Origin: Paraburkholderia caffeinitolerans
GTDB taxonomy: Bacteria > Pseudomonadota > Gammaproteobacteria > Burkholderiales > Burkholderiaceae
Direction: 5' to 3'
Length of the DNA: 64,000 bases
Assembly (NCBI RefSeq): GCF_902859945.1
Contig: NZ_CADIKL010000027.1
Coordinates: 40,814 to 104,813, forward strand
Position 1 is the stretch's first letter, and every line of letters begins with the position of its first letter. The notes below the pieces were generated by a model that had not been told where the DNA came from, did no database searches, and saw nothing but the letters and a program-made list of their open reading frames with translations. The translations under genes and the position numbers were made by a program. Positions 45,434-53,980 of this stretch are shown one piece after another.

Positions 45434-46248
45434 GCGGCCTCCCCGCCGGTGCGGCGCCAGAGGAACGAAGCGAGGTGCTCGACGGCGAGCGGCGCGCCCT
45501 TGTGCTCGGCAGCATGGCCGATATTGAGCAGGCACCCGCAGTCGGCGGACACGAGCCGGTTGCAGCCGGTCGCGCACGCCGAGGCGATCTTGTCGGCGAC
45601 CATCGCGCCCGAGATGTCGGGGTGCTTCAGCGAGAACGTGCCGCCGAAGCCGCAACATTCGGATTCGCGCTCGTGGTCGACGCGCGTGATGCCGGGCAGC
45701 GCGTCGACGGCTTCCACGCCGTGCACGCGCGTGCCCATTTCGCGGCGCGCGCCGCACGAGGTATGGAGCACGACGCGTTCTGCGGGCTGCTTCAGCGCGG
45801 CATCGCCATAGGCGCCGGCGGCGCTCAGGTCCACGTTCAGCACGCGCACGAGAAATTCAGTGAGTTCGTAGATGCGTCCCGAGAGCGCTTGAGCCCGTGC
45901 TGCATCGGCTTTATCGGCTTCATTGCCTGCGTCGCCTTCGAACAGGGCGGGCCAGTGATGCCGCATCATGCCCGCGCACGAGCCGGAGGGCACGATCACG
46001 GGCCACGGTTGATCGAACAGGCCGAGCTGCGCCCGGGCCACCTCGCGCGCTTCGCGCGGGTTGCCGCTGCTATAGGCGGGCTGCCCGCAGCAGCTCTGGG
46101 CGCGCGGGAAGTGGACCGTGAGCCCTTCGCGCTCTAGCAGCTTGACCGCGTCGAGCCCGGCCTGCGGCACGAACAGGTCGACGAGGCAGGTCGCGAACAG
46201 GTAGACGTCGGTGGGGCGTGGACCGTTGGGGTATTGCCGTGGCTTCAT
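45430..46248 (-). CDS. lutA: Lactate utilization protein LutA
   Basis: A 272-residue protein with two CCG (cysteine-rich) domains: SCCGQPAYSSGN in the first and ECCGFGGTFSLKHP in the second, with the CLVDLF and HTSCGARRE portions of each. Such domains bind an iron-sulfur or haem-disulfide-like centre. It is the first gene of lutA-lutC-lutB-lldP. ATG at 46248 begins the conserved MKPRQYPNGPRPTDVYLFATC. Confidence 0.91.
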   Translation of the reverse strand: MKPRQYPNGPRPTDVYLFATCLVDLFVPQAGLDAVKLLEREGLTVHFPRAQSCCGQPAYSSGNPREAREVARAQLGLFDQPWPVIVPSGSCAGMMRHHWPALFEGDAGNEADKADAARAQALSGRIYELTEFLVRVLNVDLSAAGAYGDAALKQPAERVVLHTSCGARREMGTRVHGVEAVDALPGITRVDHERESECCGFGGTFSLKHPDISGAMVADKIASACATGCNRLVSADCGCLLNIGHAAEHKGAPLAVEHLASFLWRRTGGEAA

Positions 46249-46368
46249 GTCTCGTTCGTATGGCTCTCGGTATGGGTCGGTGCCGAATGGCGCGGAATGG
46301 CGCGCCTGGCCGCGATGGCGACGGCAGGTGTGTGGGCGCATAATCCTCGCTTCGGGTGGCGTGCTCAA

Positions 46369-46383
46369 ACTGGTTGGACCAGT
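46369..46383. promoter_or_regulatory. LldR operator
   Basis: ACTGGTTGGACCAGT, a perfect inverted repeat containing TGGTnnnACCA, the half-site pattern of FadR-type GntR regulators such as LldR. It lies between lutA (start 46248) and the divergent lldR (start 46463), so it can control both. Confidence 0.8.
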
Positions 46384-46462
46384 GGCTGATCGGCGGCTGA
46401 CAAGTGACTGACCAGCGGGCAGACTCGCCGCCGCCGAAGCACACGAGGGGCGGGGGATATCA

Positions 46463-47248
46463 ATGAGGGACAGGGCCGGCGCGCGCGGACGCGCGGAAAC
46501 GGTGATGCGGCAAATGGAGACGTCGTTGCTCGACGGCACGTGGCGCGCGGGGACCAAGCTGCCCTCCGAGCGCGTGCTCGCGCAGGAGTACGGCGTGGCG
46601 CGCAACACGGTGCGCGAGGCGATCCAGCGGCTTGCCGCGCGTGGGCTGGTGGCGAGCCGCGCGGGCGCGGGCGTGTTCGTGACCGACCAGTTGCGCACCG
46701 GTTTTGTCTCCCCGTGGGGGCAACTGGTGGCCGACCATCCCGCGCTGCGCGACGACATCCTCGAATTTCGCCGCGTGCTGGAGGGCGCGACCGCGTATTT
46801 CGCGGCGATGCGCGCGAGCGACGACGAACTCGCGCGCATTCGCGCGCTGGTGCAGGAACTGGAACGCACGCGTGCCTGCGACGACAAGGTTGCCGAAGCC
46901 GCCGCCGACGCGAAGCTGCACGAGGTGATCGCGCAGGCCTCGCACAACGCGATGTTCCTGCACCTGCACACGAGTGTGCTGGGCATGCTGCGCGAGCACA
47001 TCACGATCAACGGCACGGGTTTGCGCGAGCAGAACGCGGATGCCTCGGAGCATCTGCTGTTGCAGCACCGCACGCTGTGCGAAGCGATTCTCACGCGGCG
47101 TCCGGAGGAGGCGCGCACGGCGATGCAAACCCATATCGACTTCGTGCGCACGCGGGTGAACGAGGAGCACAGCGCGCCTGCAACTGGCCCAACCAGTGCG
47201 AAGAAACGCCGGGCACGCAAGAAGCCGGCCTCACCTGAAGACTGCTAA
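46463..47248 (+). CDS. lldR: GntR/FadR-family regulator of lactate genes
   Basis: A 261-residue regulator: HTH at about residues 33-58 (LPSERVLAQEYGVARNTVREAIQRL) and an FCD ligand domain with metal-site residues (DAKLHEVIAQ, EHLLLQHRTL, THIDFV). The basic C-terminal tail (KKRRARKKP) is unusual. The location beside lutACB-lldP and a perfect TGGTnnnACCA site support LldR, which is relieved by L-lactate. Confidence 0.88.
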   Translation: MRDRAGARGRAETVMRQMETSLLDGTWRAGTKLPSERVLAQEYGVARNTVREAIQRLAARGLVASRAGAGVFVTDQLRTGFVSPWGQLVADHPALRDDILEFRRVLEGATAYFAAMRASDDELARIRALVQELERTRACDDKVAEAAADAKLHEVIAQASHNAMFLHLHTSVLGMLREHITINGTGLREQNADASEHLLLQHRTLCEAILTRRPEEARTAMQTHIDFVRTRVNEEHSAPATGPTSAKKRRARKKPASPEDC

Positions 47249-47325
47249 AGTTGGCGCTCAGGCCGATGCAGCGCGAGGACCTTCGCGCAGCGCCCGCAGG
47301 AACACGATGAGAAGGAGGCCAGGCC

Positions 47326-47712
47326 ATGAACTCGCCCGTCGCGCGTATCGAGTCCCTGAGCGCCCTCACGCTCACCGTGAGCGACATCGCGCGTTCGGTG
47401 CGCTTTTACGAGGCGCTCGGCTTCGTGCACCAACCCGGTGCCGCGATTGCCGGGTTCGCGTCGTTCGTGCTGGGCGGTGGGGGCGGGGGCGGCGTGTGTT
47501 TTCTGAACCTGCTCGAAGGGCCGCACGACAGGATCGAAGGGTGGGGCCGCGCGATCTTCTATGTCTCGGACGTGGACGCCTTTTACGCGCAGGTGCTGGC
47601 CGCGGGTCTCAAGCCCGAATTCGCGCCGCAGGATGCGCCGTGGCGCGAGCGCTATTTTCATCTCGTCGATCCTGACGGCCACGAGTTGAGCTTCGCGAAG
47701 CCGCTGGCCTGA
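47326..47712 (+). CDS. VOC-family (glyoxalase-like) protein
   Basis: A 128-residue vicinal-oxygen-chelate protein with two beta-alpha-beta-beta-beta modules: ALTLTVSDIARSVRFYEALGF and RYFHLVDPDGHELSFAKPL. The first metal ligand, usually His in DHxxLxVxD, is Ala here, so it may not bind metal in the standard way. A seven-glycine run (GGGGGGG) follows FVLG. Substrate unknown. GGAGG precedes the ATG. Confidence 0.8.
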   Translation: MNSPVARIESLSALTLTVSDIARSVRFYEALGFVHQPGAAIAGFASFVLGGGGGGGVCFLNLLEGPHDRIEGWGRAIFYVSDVDAFYAQVLAAGLKPEFAPQDAPWRERYFHLVDPDGHELSFAKPLA

Positions 47713-47805
47713 GGCGCGGCGCGCGGCGATGCATCTGAAATACGCCTGACACCCGCAGCGCCGATAGTGCGCGGGTTGCCATTCATTGCATGAGGAGTAG
47801 TCGCC

Positions 47806-48774
47806 ATGAACGAACGGGAGCGTGCCCAGCGCAGCGCGCGCGAATCCGGTGGTGCGGTTGACAGGGAAGCCAGTGCGGACACCGTGCAGCACCGCCGCCG
47901 CCGGCTCGAAGAAGAGCTCATCGACGCTTACGACGAAGAGCTTGAAATGGAAGTCGACGACCGCCTCCAGGAAATCGGCATCGAGATCGGCGAGGAGGCG
48001 CGCGCGCTGCGCCGCGTCTATTTCCGCGAGCTGATCCGGCTGCAGGGCGAGCTCGTCAAGATGCAGGACTGGATCGTGAGCACGGGCCACCGGCTCGTGG
48101 TGATCTTCGAAGGCCGCGACGCGGCGGGCAAGGGCGGTGTCATCAAGCGCATCACGCAGCGTCTGAATCCGCGCATGTGCCGCGTGGCCGCGCTGCCCGC
48201 GCCGAACAACCGCGAGCGCACGCAATGGTATTTCCAGCGCTACGTGCAGCATCTGCCCGCGGGCGGCGAAATGGTGCTGTTCGACCGCAGCTGGTACAAC
48301 CGCGCGGGCGTCGAGCGCGTGATGAACTTCTGCACCGACGAGGAATACGAAGAGTTTTTCCGCTCGGTGCCGGAGTTCGAGAAGATGCTCGTGAGGAGCG
48401 GCATCCAGATCGTCAAGTACTGGTTCTCGATCACGGACGACGAACAGGAAGTGCGCTTCCAGAGCCGCATCGAAGATCCGCTCAAGCAGTGGAAGCTCTC
48501 GCCGATGGACCTCGAAAGCCGCCGCCGCTGGGAGCAGTACACGCACGTGAAGGAAGTCATGCTGCAGCGCTCGCATATTCCCGAAGCGCCGTGGTGGGTG
48601 GTGCAGGGCGTCGACAAGAAGCGCGCGCGCCTGAACTGCATCCATCATCTGCTGAGCCAGGTGCCGTATCACGAGATCGAGCACGCGAGCGTGACGCTGC
48701 CCTCGCGCGTGCATCATCCGGATTACATTCGCCAGCCGGTGTCGCAAGACATGATCGTGCCGGACGTCTATTGA
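47806..48774 (+). CDS. ppk2: Polyphosphate kinase 2 (class I)
   Basis: A 322-residue PPK2. Walker A GRDAAGKG (103-110), the lid Arg-rich loop NNRERTQWYFQRY, and Walker B FDRSWYNR (159-166). It uses polyphosphate to phosphorylate ADP or GDP. The N-terminal about 50 residues are charged and helical. It converges on the Pit phosphate transporter gene, so phosphate uptake and polyphosphate use are side by side. Confidence 0.92.
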   Translation: MNERERAQRSARESGGAVDREASADTVQHRRRRLEEELIDAYDEELEMEVDDRLQEIGIEIGEEARALRRVYFRELIRLQGELVKMQDWIVSTGHRLVVIFEGRDAAGKGGVIKRITQRLNPRMCRVAALPAPNNRERTQWYFQRYVQHLPAGGEMVLFDRSWYNRAGVERVMNFCTDEEYEEFFRSVPEFEKMLVRSGIQIVKYWFSITDDEQEVRFQSRIEDPLKQWKLSPMDLESRRRWEQYTHVKEVMLQRSHIPEAPWWVVQGVDKKRARLNCIHHLLSQVPYHEIEHASVTLPSRVHHPDYIRQPVSQDMIVPDVY

Positions 48775-48783
48775 CGGTGTTGG

Positions 48784-48818
48784 CCGGGCATGCCGCGCCG
48801 GCCGCGCGGCATGCCCGG
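48784..48818. terminator. Bidirectional hairpin terminator
   Basis: A 15-bp perfect GC-rich stem (48784-48798 with 48804-48818) and a 5-nt loop between the convergent ppk2 and pit genes. No T-tract, but it fills the only spacer available. Confidence 0.65.
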
Positions 48819-48822
48819 AACC

Positions 48823-50421
48823 TCAGAACGTATGGCGGAACACCCAGTAGAGGGCGCCCGCGAGCGCGATCGAGGCGGGTAGCGTGAGCACCCACGCGAG
48901 CACGAGGCTACGTACTGTGCTCCATTGCAGGCCCGAGCCGTTCGCGGCCATCGTGCCCGCTACGCCCGAAGAGAGTACGTGCGTGGTCGAGACCGGCAGG
49001 CCGTACATATCGGCCGCGCCGATGGTGGCCATGGCCACGAGTTCCGCGCAGCCGCCCTGGCCGTAGGTCAGGTGCTGCTTGCCGATGCGCTCGCCCACCG
49101 TCACCACGATGCGCTTCCATCCCACCATCGTGCCCAGCCCGAGCGCGATCGCCACGGCCACCTTCACCCAGGTCGGGATGAACTTGGTCGCGTGGTCGAT
49201 CTGGCTGCGGAAATTGTGGATCGCGCGGGCGTCGGCTTCGGCGAACGCGGGCTGCTTCGCCTTCTCCATCAGCCGGATCGCCTCGGAAATCACGTACATG
49301 TTGTTGCGCACGTTGTCGACAACCGATTGCGGCACCGCCGCCATCGAACCGTAGCCTTCGACCTGCTGGCCCACCTGCGTCGAGAGCGAGGCGAGCGCGG
49401 GCACCGTCTGCGGCGTGAGCGTGCGCGTGTTGATGTAGCGCTCGACTTCGGCGCGCACGGCATTCGGGCCCGTGGGCGCGGCCACGCCGTGGGTGTAGTT
49501 GCCGAGCGTGCGCGCGGCCTGCTGCGAAACCGCGACGAAGGTCTGCGACTCGCTCGCCGTCACGGTCTTGTTGAGTGCATAGGCGGTGGGCACAGTGCCG
49601 ATCAGGATCAGCATGATGAGGCCCATGCCTTTCTGGCCGTCGTTGGAGCCGTGCGCGAACGAGACCCCCGTGCAGGTGAGAATCAGCAGCGCGCGAATCC
49701 AGAACGGCGGCGGCTCGCTGCTCTTGGGCTCGGCGTAGAGTTCGGGCACGCGCACGAGCGCCTTGAGCACGAGCAGCAACAGCGCGGAGGCAAGAAAGCC
49801 GACGACGGGCGAGAACAGCAGCGACTTACCCACGCCGATCGCCTGGCTCCAGTCGACGCCGCTCGTTCCGCCCGCGCCGTGCATCAGCTGGTTCATCAGC
49901 CCCACGCCGATGATCGAGCCGATCAGCGTATGCGAGCTCGACGAAGGCAGGCCGAAGTACCACGTGCCGAGATTCCAGATGATCGCAGCGATCAGGAGTG
50001 CGAAGACCATCGCGAAGCCCGCGCTGCTGCCCACCTGGAGGATCAGCTCGACGGGCAGCAGTTGCAGGATGCCGAACGCCACCGCGCCGGTGGAAGTGAG
50101 CACGCCGAGGAAGTTCCACGCGCCGGACCAGACCACGGCCAGGTTGGGCGTGAGCGAGTGCGTGTAGATGACTGTCGCCACCGCATTCGCGGTATCGTGG
50201 AAGCCGTTCACGAATTCGAAGCCCAGCGCGATGAAGAGCGCGATCACGAGCAGGAACCACGGCAGCGCGGAGTGCTCGCGCACGGGCGAGAGGTCGTCGG
50301 CGAGATGCATGCCCACATAGACGGCGCCCGCGCCAATGACGAGCAGAAAGACCAGCAGGCTCGCGTTGCGCCCGCGCGTGGAGGTGGCGCCGGGCGGGGG
50401 TGACAGGGAAAGATCCGGCAT
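48823..50421 (-). CDS. pit: Inorganic phosphate transporter, Pit family
   Basis: A 532-residue low-affinity phosphate (metal-phosphate):H+ symporter. The two inverted-repeat signatures are GFEFVNGFHDTANAVAT and GADMYGLPVSTTHVLSSGVAGTM-like segments. A soluble loop of about 130 residues interrupts the repeats in the middle. I chose ATG 50421 (MPDLSLSPPPG). It is convergent with ppk2. Confidence 0.9.
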   Translation of the reverse strand: MPDLSLSPPPGATSTRGRNASLLVFLLVIGAGAVYVGMHLADDLSPVREHSALPWFLLVIALFIALGFEFVNGFHDTANAVATVIYTHSLTPNLAVVWSGAWNFLGVLTSTGAVAFGILQLLPVELILQVGSSAGFAMVFALLIAAIIWNLGTWYFGLPSSSSHTLIGSIIGVGLMNQLMHGAGGTSGVDWSQAIGVGKSLLFSPVVGFLASALLLLVLKALVRVPELYAEPKSSEPPPFWIRALLILTCTGVSFAHGSNDGQKGMGLIMLILIGTVPTAYALNKTVTASESQTFVAVSQQAARTLGNYTHGVAAPTGPNAVRAEVERYINTRTLTPQTVPALASLSTQVGQQVEGYGSMAAVPQSVVDNVRNNMYVISEAIRLMEKAKQPAFAEADARAIHNFRSQIDHATKFIPTWVKVAVAIALGLGTMVGWKRIVVTVGERIGKQHLTYGQGGCAELVAMATIGAADMYGLPVSTTHVLSSGVAGTMAANGSGLQWSTVRSLVLAWVLTLPASIALAGALYWVFRHTF

Positions 50422-50621
50422 GACGAACTGGCTCCTCGAACGGGGTGCACGGAGCGTCGCGCAGGCAGGGAGGGCGCAAAGCGACGGGGGAAGGCAACGC
50501 CTCCGATCATGCAAAGTGCTTATGACGCATTGATGACGTTTTTGCGCAAGCCGCGCAGCCGCGCCCGGAGGGGCGGGCGTTGCGCGGTCCTCGCGCGAGT
50601 CGATTGACGGAGATTGCGCAC

Positions 50622-52244
50622 GTGCCTGACCGCGCTCACAAGCCCGCAGGGGAGCCATCCGCCGGAAACGCATCCGCCCCCGCGCGGACCGTATTGGTTC
50701 CCCATTTGCGGCTGCGCGCGCACAACTGGATCTTCGCGCGCGGCAAGTGGGCCACGCGGCTGATCGGCCGCAATCCGTTCTTCGGCGGGCTGTCGGGCAC
50801 GCTGGTCGCCACGGTGATGGCGGCCCTGACCTATACGGCGCTCTATGCGGGCCGCGCCGAAGAGATGCGTCATGCGGGTGAGAATTCGAACAACATCGTG
50901 CGTCTCGCGAGCAGCGACATCGCGCGCAATGTCGAGCTCTACGATCTCTCGTTGCGCGCCGTGGTGGCGGGCGCGCAGCAGCCCGAGACGTGGGCGCTGC
51001 CACAGGCGCTGCGCCAGCGCGTGCTGTTCGATCGCGCGACGGCGGCATCGTTTCTGGGCGGCGCCTATGTGCTGGACACGCAAGGGCGCGTGAAGGCCTC
51101 GCAGAGCACCGACGACACGCCCGGCGTCTCGGTCGCCGACCGCGACTATTTTCTGGCCCAGCAACGCAATCCCGATGCGGGCCTCTTCATCTCGAAGCCC
51201 TTTGCGTCGCGCTTGCGTCACGGCGTGCTCTCGGTCGGGCTTTCGCGGCGCATCAATGCGCCCGATGGCACGTTCGCGGGCGTCGCGCTGATCGTCGTGA
51301 GGCTCGAATACTTTCAGCGGCTCGTCGACCGCGTCGACATCGGGCGCGACGGCGGCGTCTTCATCATCATGCAGGACGGCACGCTGGTTGCAAGCAAGCC
51401 GCCCATGCCGCTCGGGGTGGGCGCGGATTACTCGAGCTGGCGCAACTACAAGATCATCTCGCGGCACGACGCGGGCACCTTCACGGCGCACGCGGAAGCG
51501 GACGGCGTGGAGCGCCTCTACACCTACGCGCACGTGGGCCACACGCCCATCATCGTGGGCGTCGCGCCCGCCGTCGACGACATTCTCGCGGGCTGGCGAA
51601 GCCGCGCGTATCTGGCTGTTGCGATGACGACGGTGTTCGGCGGCGCCTGGGTGGTGGTGTCCTGGGTGCTCGCATTCGCCTTGCGCGACAAGGTGATCGC
51701 CGAAGCCGAATTGCAGCGCCTCGCGGTGACCGACCCGCTCACGGGCCTCGCGAATCGCCGCGCGCTCGATCAGCGGCTACAGGTCGAATGGAACCGGGCG
51801 TCGCGCGAACGGACGCCGCTCTCGGTGCTGTTCTTCGACGTCGATCACTTCAAGCTGTTCAACGACACTTACGGCCACGCCGCCGGCGACGAAGTGCTCA
51901 AGCTCGTGGCCGAGCGCATTGCCTCGGGCACGCAGCGCACTTCTGACATGGCGGCGCGCTACGGCGGCGAGGAGTTCGCGGTGCTGCTGCCCGGCACGGC
52001 GCTGGAGGGCGCGCGCAAGATCGCGGACAAGATCCGGCGGCGCATCGAGATGGCCAACCTCGCACATCGCGGCTCGCACTACGGCCGTGTCACGGTGAGC
52101 GTGGGTTGCGCGAGTTGCGAGCCGCCCGCGGGCGAAAGCGGCGCGAAGCTGCTCGCTGCCGCCGACGCACTGCTATACGAGGCCAAGGCTGCGGGCCGCA
52201 ACCAGGTGTGCGCGAAGCCATGGAGCGGCGGCGCGGCGGCGTAG
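50622..52244 (+). CDS. Membrane diguanylate cyclase with dCACHE sensor
   Basis: A 540-residue c-di-GMP synthase. One membrane helix near residues 55-76, a periplasmic double-CACHE sensor (about 90-325), a second helix (about 330-352), then a GGDEF domain. The active site GGEEF is at 448-452, and the inhibitory I-site RTSD (439-442) lies the standard five residues before it, so it should be active and product-inhibited. The start is uncertain: GTG 50622, or TTG 50580 with GGAGG upstream. Confidence 0.88.
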   Translation: MPDRAHKPAGEPSAGNASAPARTVLVPHLRLRAHNWIFARGKWATRLIGRNPFFGGLSGTLVATVMAALTYTALYAGRAEEMRHAGENSNNIVRLASSDIARNVELYDLSLRAVVAGAQQPETWALPQALRQRVLFDRATAASFLGGAYVLDTQGRVKASQSTDDTPGVSVADRDYFLAQQRNPDAGLFISKPFASRLRHGVLSVGLSRRINAPDGTFAGVALIVVRLEYFQRLVDRVDIGRDGGVFIIMQDGTLVASKPPMPLGVGADYSSWRNYKIISRHDAGTFTAHAEADGVERLYTYAHVGHTPIIVGVAPAVDDILAGWRSRAYLAVAMTTVFGGAWVVVSWVLAFALRDKVIAEAELQRLAVTDPLTGLANRRALDQRLQVEWNRASRERTPLSVLFFDVDHFKLFNDTYGHAAGDEVLKLVAERIASGTQRTSDMAARYGGEEFAVLLPGTALEGARKIADKIRRRIEMANLAHRGSHYGRVTVSVGCASCEPPAGESGAKLLAAADALLYEAKAAGRNQVCAKPWSGGAAA

Positions 52245-52289
52245 CGTGTTGTGGCAGGGCAGCCGCGTCGTTGTCGTGGCCGCCCGTGT

Positions 52290-52339
52290 GGTTGCGCTCA
52301 GTTGCCCGTGGTTGCTTCCGGTTGCCCCGGGTTGCTCAT
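52290..52339. repeat. Five 10-bp imperfect direct repeats
   Basis: Five units of about GGTTGCNNCN at exact 10-bp spacing (52290, 52300, 52310, 52320, 52330) in the convergent gap between the diguanylate cyclase and the HTH gene. Confidence 0.75.
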
Positions 52340-52350
52340 GAATCGGCCGT

Positions 52351-52755
52351 TCAGCGCGCCGACTTCGACAGGCGATGGCCAAGACCGAGATTCGAAACGA
52401 TCTGCCAGGTATAGACGCGCGAATAGTGCACGCCGAACTGACGGCCGATCAACTCGCGCACGCGGCTGTTGGTCCACGCATCGCTCGGAAAGCCATGCTC
52501 GCGCGCGGAGCCGTGCAGCGCGCTCGCGATCCAGCCCATTGCGGCCTTGTCGAGCACGGAAGGCCGGCCGCCCACGCTCATCTGCTGGAGCGCGGCGAGG
52601 CCGCCGTCTTCGACTATCGACTTGTAGCGGCGCACCGTCTGGGCGGAGAGGTGCAAAGAGTCGGCCACGGTGTGTACCGTCGCGCCTTCCACCAACATCT
52701 GGCCGGCGGCCATCCTGCGCGCGACGCTCGGCAAATTCTCGGTTCGGGTAAGCAT
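52351..52755 (-). CDS. Stand-alone IS630-type DNA-binding protein
   Basis: A 134-residue protein matching only the N-terminal DNA-binding part of IS630-family transposases. HTH1 is EGATVHTVADSLHLSAQTVRRYKSIVEDGGLAAL, then the GGRPSVLD linker and a second winged-helix module (WTNSRVRELIGRQFGVHYSRVYTWQIVSNLGL). The DDE catalytic domain is absent and the stop is clean. Codon use equals its neighbours, and it heads an AT-rich promoter region. I read it as a domesticated regulator rather than a fresh IS remnant; no terminal repeats are visible. Confidence 0.75.
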   Translation of the reverse strand: MLTRTENLPSVARRMAAGQMLVEGATVHTVADSLHLSAQTVRRYKSIVEDGGLAALQQMSVGGRPSVLDKAAMGWIASALHGSAREHGFPSDAWTNSRVRELIGRQFGVHYSRVYTWQIVSNLGLGHRLSKSAR

Positions 52756-53341
52756 GTGATCACTCGTCAACGAAAGATTTAGGACATGCGGCTTGCGGAT
52801 GCCGCTCCTGTCAACCCTTTCAGTGCGTGCGGGTCTTCTCGCTTGCCACGGCTCGCATGGCTCTTGCTCGATGTCGGGCCGTCGCGGACGGCGAAACAAT
52901 GCGCCTCGCAGGGCGCGTGCGGATCGCATTGGCGTTCCGCAGGAGATATTAATAATTGTTTTTGTAGGGAATGTGTATAGCCAGCGGAAAAATAGTCTGC
53001 TTGACTTACGGATTGTCCTGGACTATCGGGAAAAATTAACCTATCCAAATCGCTTAACTAGCCTGTGAATGTTGTTCATTCCTGACATGATGGTGCCGTC
53101 ATTAAGGCAATTGAAATGTTTGTAATCGTTGTTTTTGGCCCATTGCAGGGGCACCTGGCGAGAGCAAATCGGTAATTTTGGGCAGAATGCGCTTTCCGAA
53201 TTTGCATGAATCGTTTTGGAAATTCTATTCGATTCGGACCGAATGGGCTTCCCGGTTTTGCTTCACCGCGCATTTCGAAGCGAACGGGATCATGGGCCGC
53301 ATGAAGATCCAATTGATGATTCGCTTGATGATCTAAAAAGC
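52756..53341. other. AT-rich non-coding divergent region
   Basis: 586 bp between the HTH gene and the hypothetical gene. In 52981-53160 only 80 of 180 bases are G or C (44%), far below the surroundings. It contains a TTGACT box (53001-53006) with a weak -10 17 bp later (TATCGG). No credible ORF. Such AT-rich islands are favoured by H-NS-like silencers. Confidence 0.65.
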
Positions 53342-53731
53342 ATGAGTAAAGAACTCGACGAAAAGGTTGAACGTCTGCTGCGGCGCGCGGCGAGCCGACG
53401 TGGCCTCGTATCCTATGGTGCGTTTCATGCGTTGTTCGCGCAGAGCGTGCCGCTGCACGAACGTTACGAAAAACTGGAAGCCGCTGCGGCGGCGTTGTGC
53501 GAGCCGCGCGTGGCCGACTACGCATCGCTGCTCGCGACGGCTTCGGGTCTGCCGGGGCCGGACTTCTATCTGCGTTTTCGGCGTTTGCATGCGGAGCGCT
53601 ATTACGCGCCGCTTGGCGCCGACCGCAATCGCATGCTCAAGCTGGTGGAGAAGCGCCAATTCGCGAGCGAGGAGCGCGAGCGCGTGTACGACCACTATCG
53701 CAGCACCGCAGAGGTTGCGGTGCTCGCGTGA
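53342..53731 (+). CDS. Hypothetical protein
   Basis: A 129-residue all-helical, highly charged protein with no recognised domain. I start it at ATG 53342 (MSKELDEKVERLLRRAASRRGLVSYGAFHALF); upstream residues in the open frame come from the AT-rich leader and look non-coding. Segments YEKLEAAAAALCEPRVADYASLLATASGLPGPDFYLRFRRLHAERYY and ASEERERVYDHYRS suggest helix-turn-helix-like bundles. It may be a DNA or protein-binding factor; function unknown. It is divergent from the IS630-like regulator. Confidence 0.68.
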   Translation: MSKELDEKVERLLRRAASRRGLVSYGAFHALFAQSVPLHERYEKLEAAAAALCEPRVADYASLLATASGLPGPDFYLRFRRLHAERYYAPLGADRNRMLKLVEKRQFASEERERVYDHYRSTAEVAVLA

Positions 53732-53740
53732 CGGAATGAT

Positions 53741-53980
53741 TTAGTCGACGCGATTGCGATCGCGCACGAGGATCGTGACGTACACCGCCGTGCAGACGAG
53801 GATCACGGCAACGCCGGCGACCACCTTGGTGTGATTGAATTGCACGAGCCCGATCACGGCGAGGGCAATGCCGGCGGCGGAGCCGAGTGTGCCGAGCGCG
53901 GCGACGAATATGCGCATCTTGCTCCAGATGCGATGGCGCCGTTCGGGGCCTGCGCCTTCCCTCAAGCGTTCGAAAGTCAT
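53741..53980 (-). CDS. Small two-helix membrane protein
   Basis: A 79-residue protein: a basic N-terminus (RLREGAGPERRHRIWSKMR), two membrane helices (about 23-46 and 50-70) and the tail RDRNRVD. It recalls the 72-residue protein at 8459 in size and in the FVAxLxxxxxxxGxAxAV pattern, perhaps the same DUF2964-like group (unverified). Function unknown. Confidence 0.6.
   Translation of the reverse strand: MTFERLREGAGPERRHRIWSKMRIFVAALGTLGSAAGIALAVIGLVQFNHTKVVAGVAVILVCTAVYVTILVRDRNRVD

Noticed and set aside
52351..52755. Intact insertion sequence of the IS630 family
   Set aside because: The DDE domain and terminal inverted repeats are missing, and no target duplication is visible.
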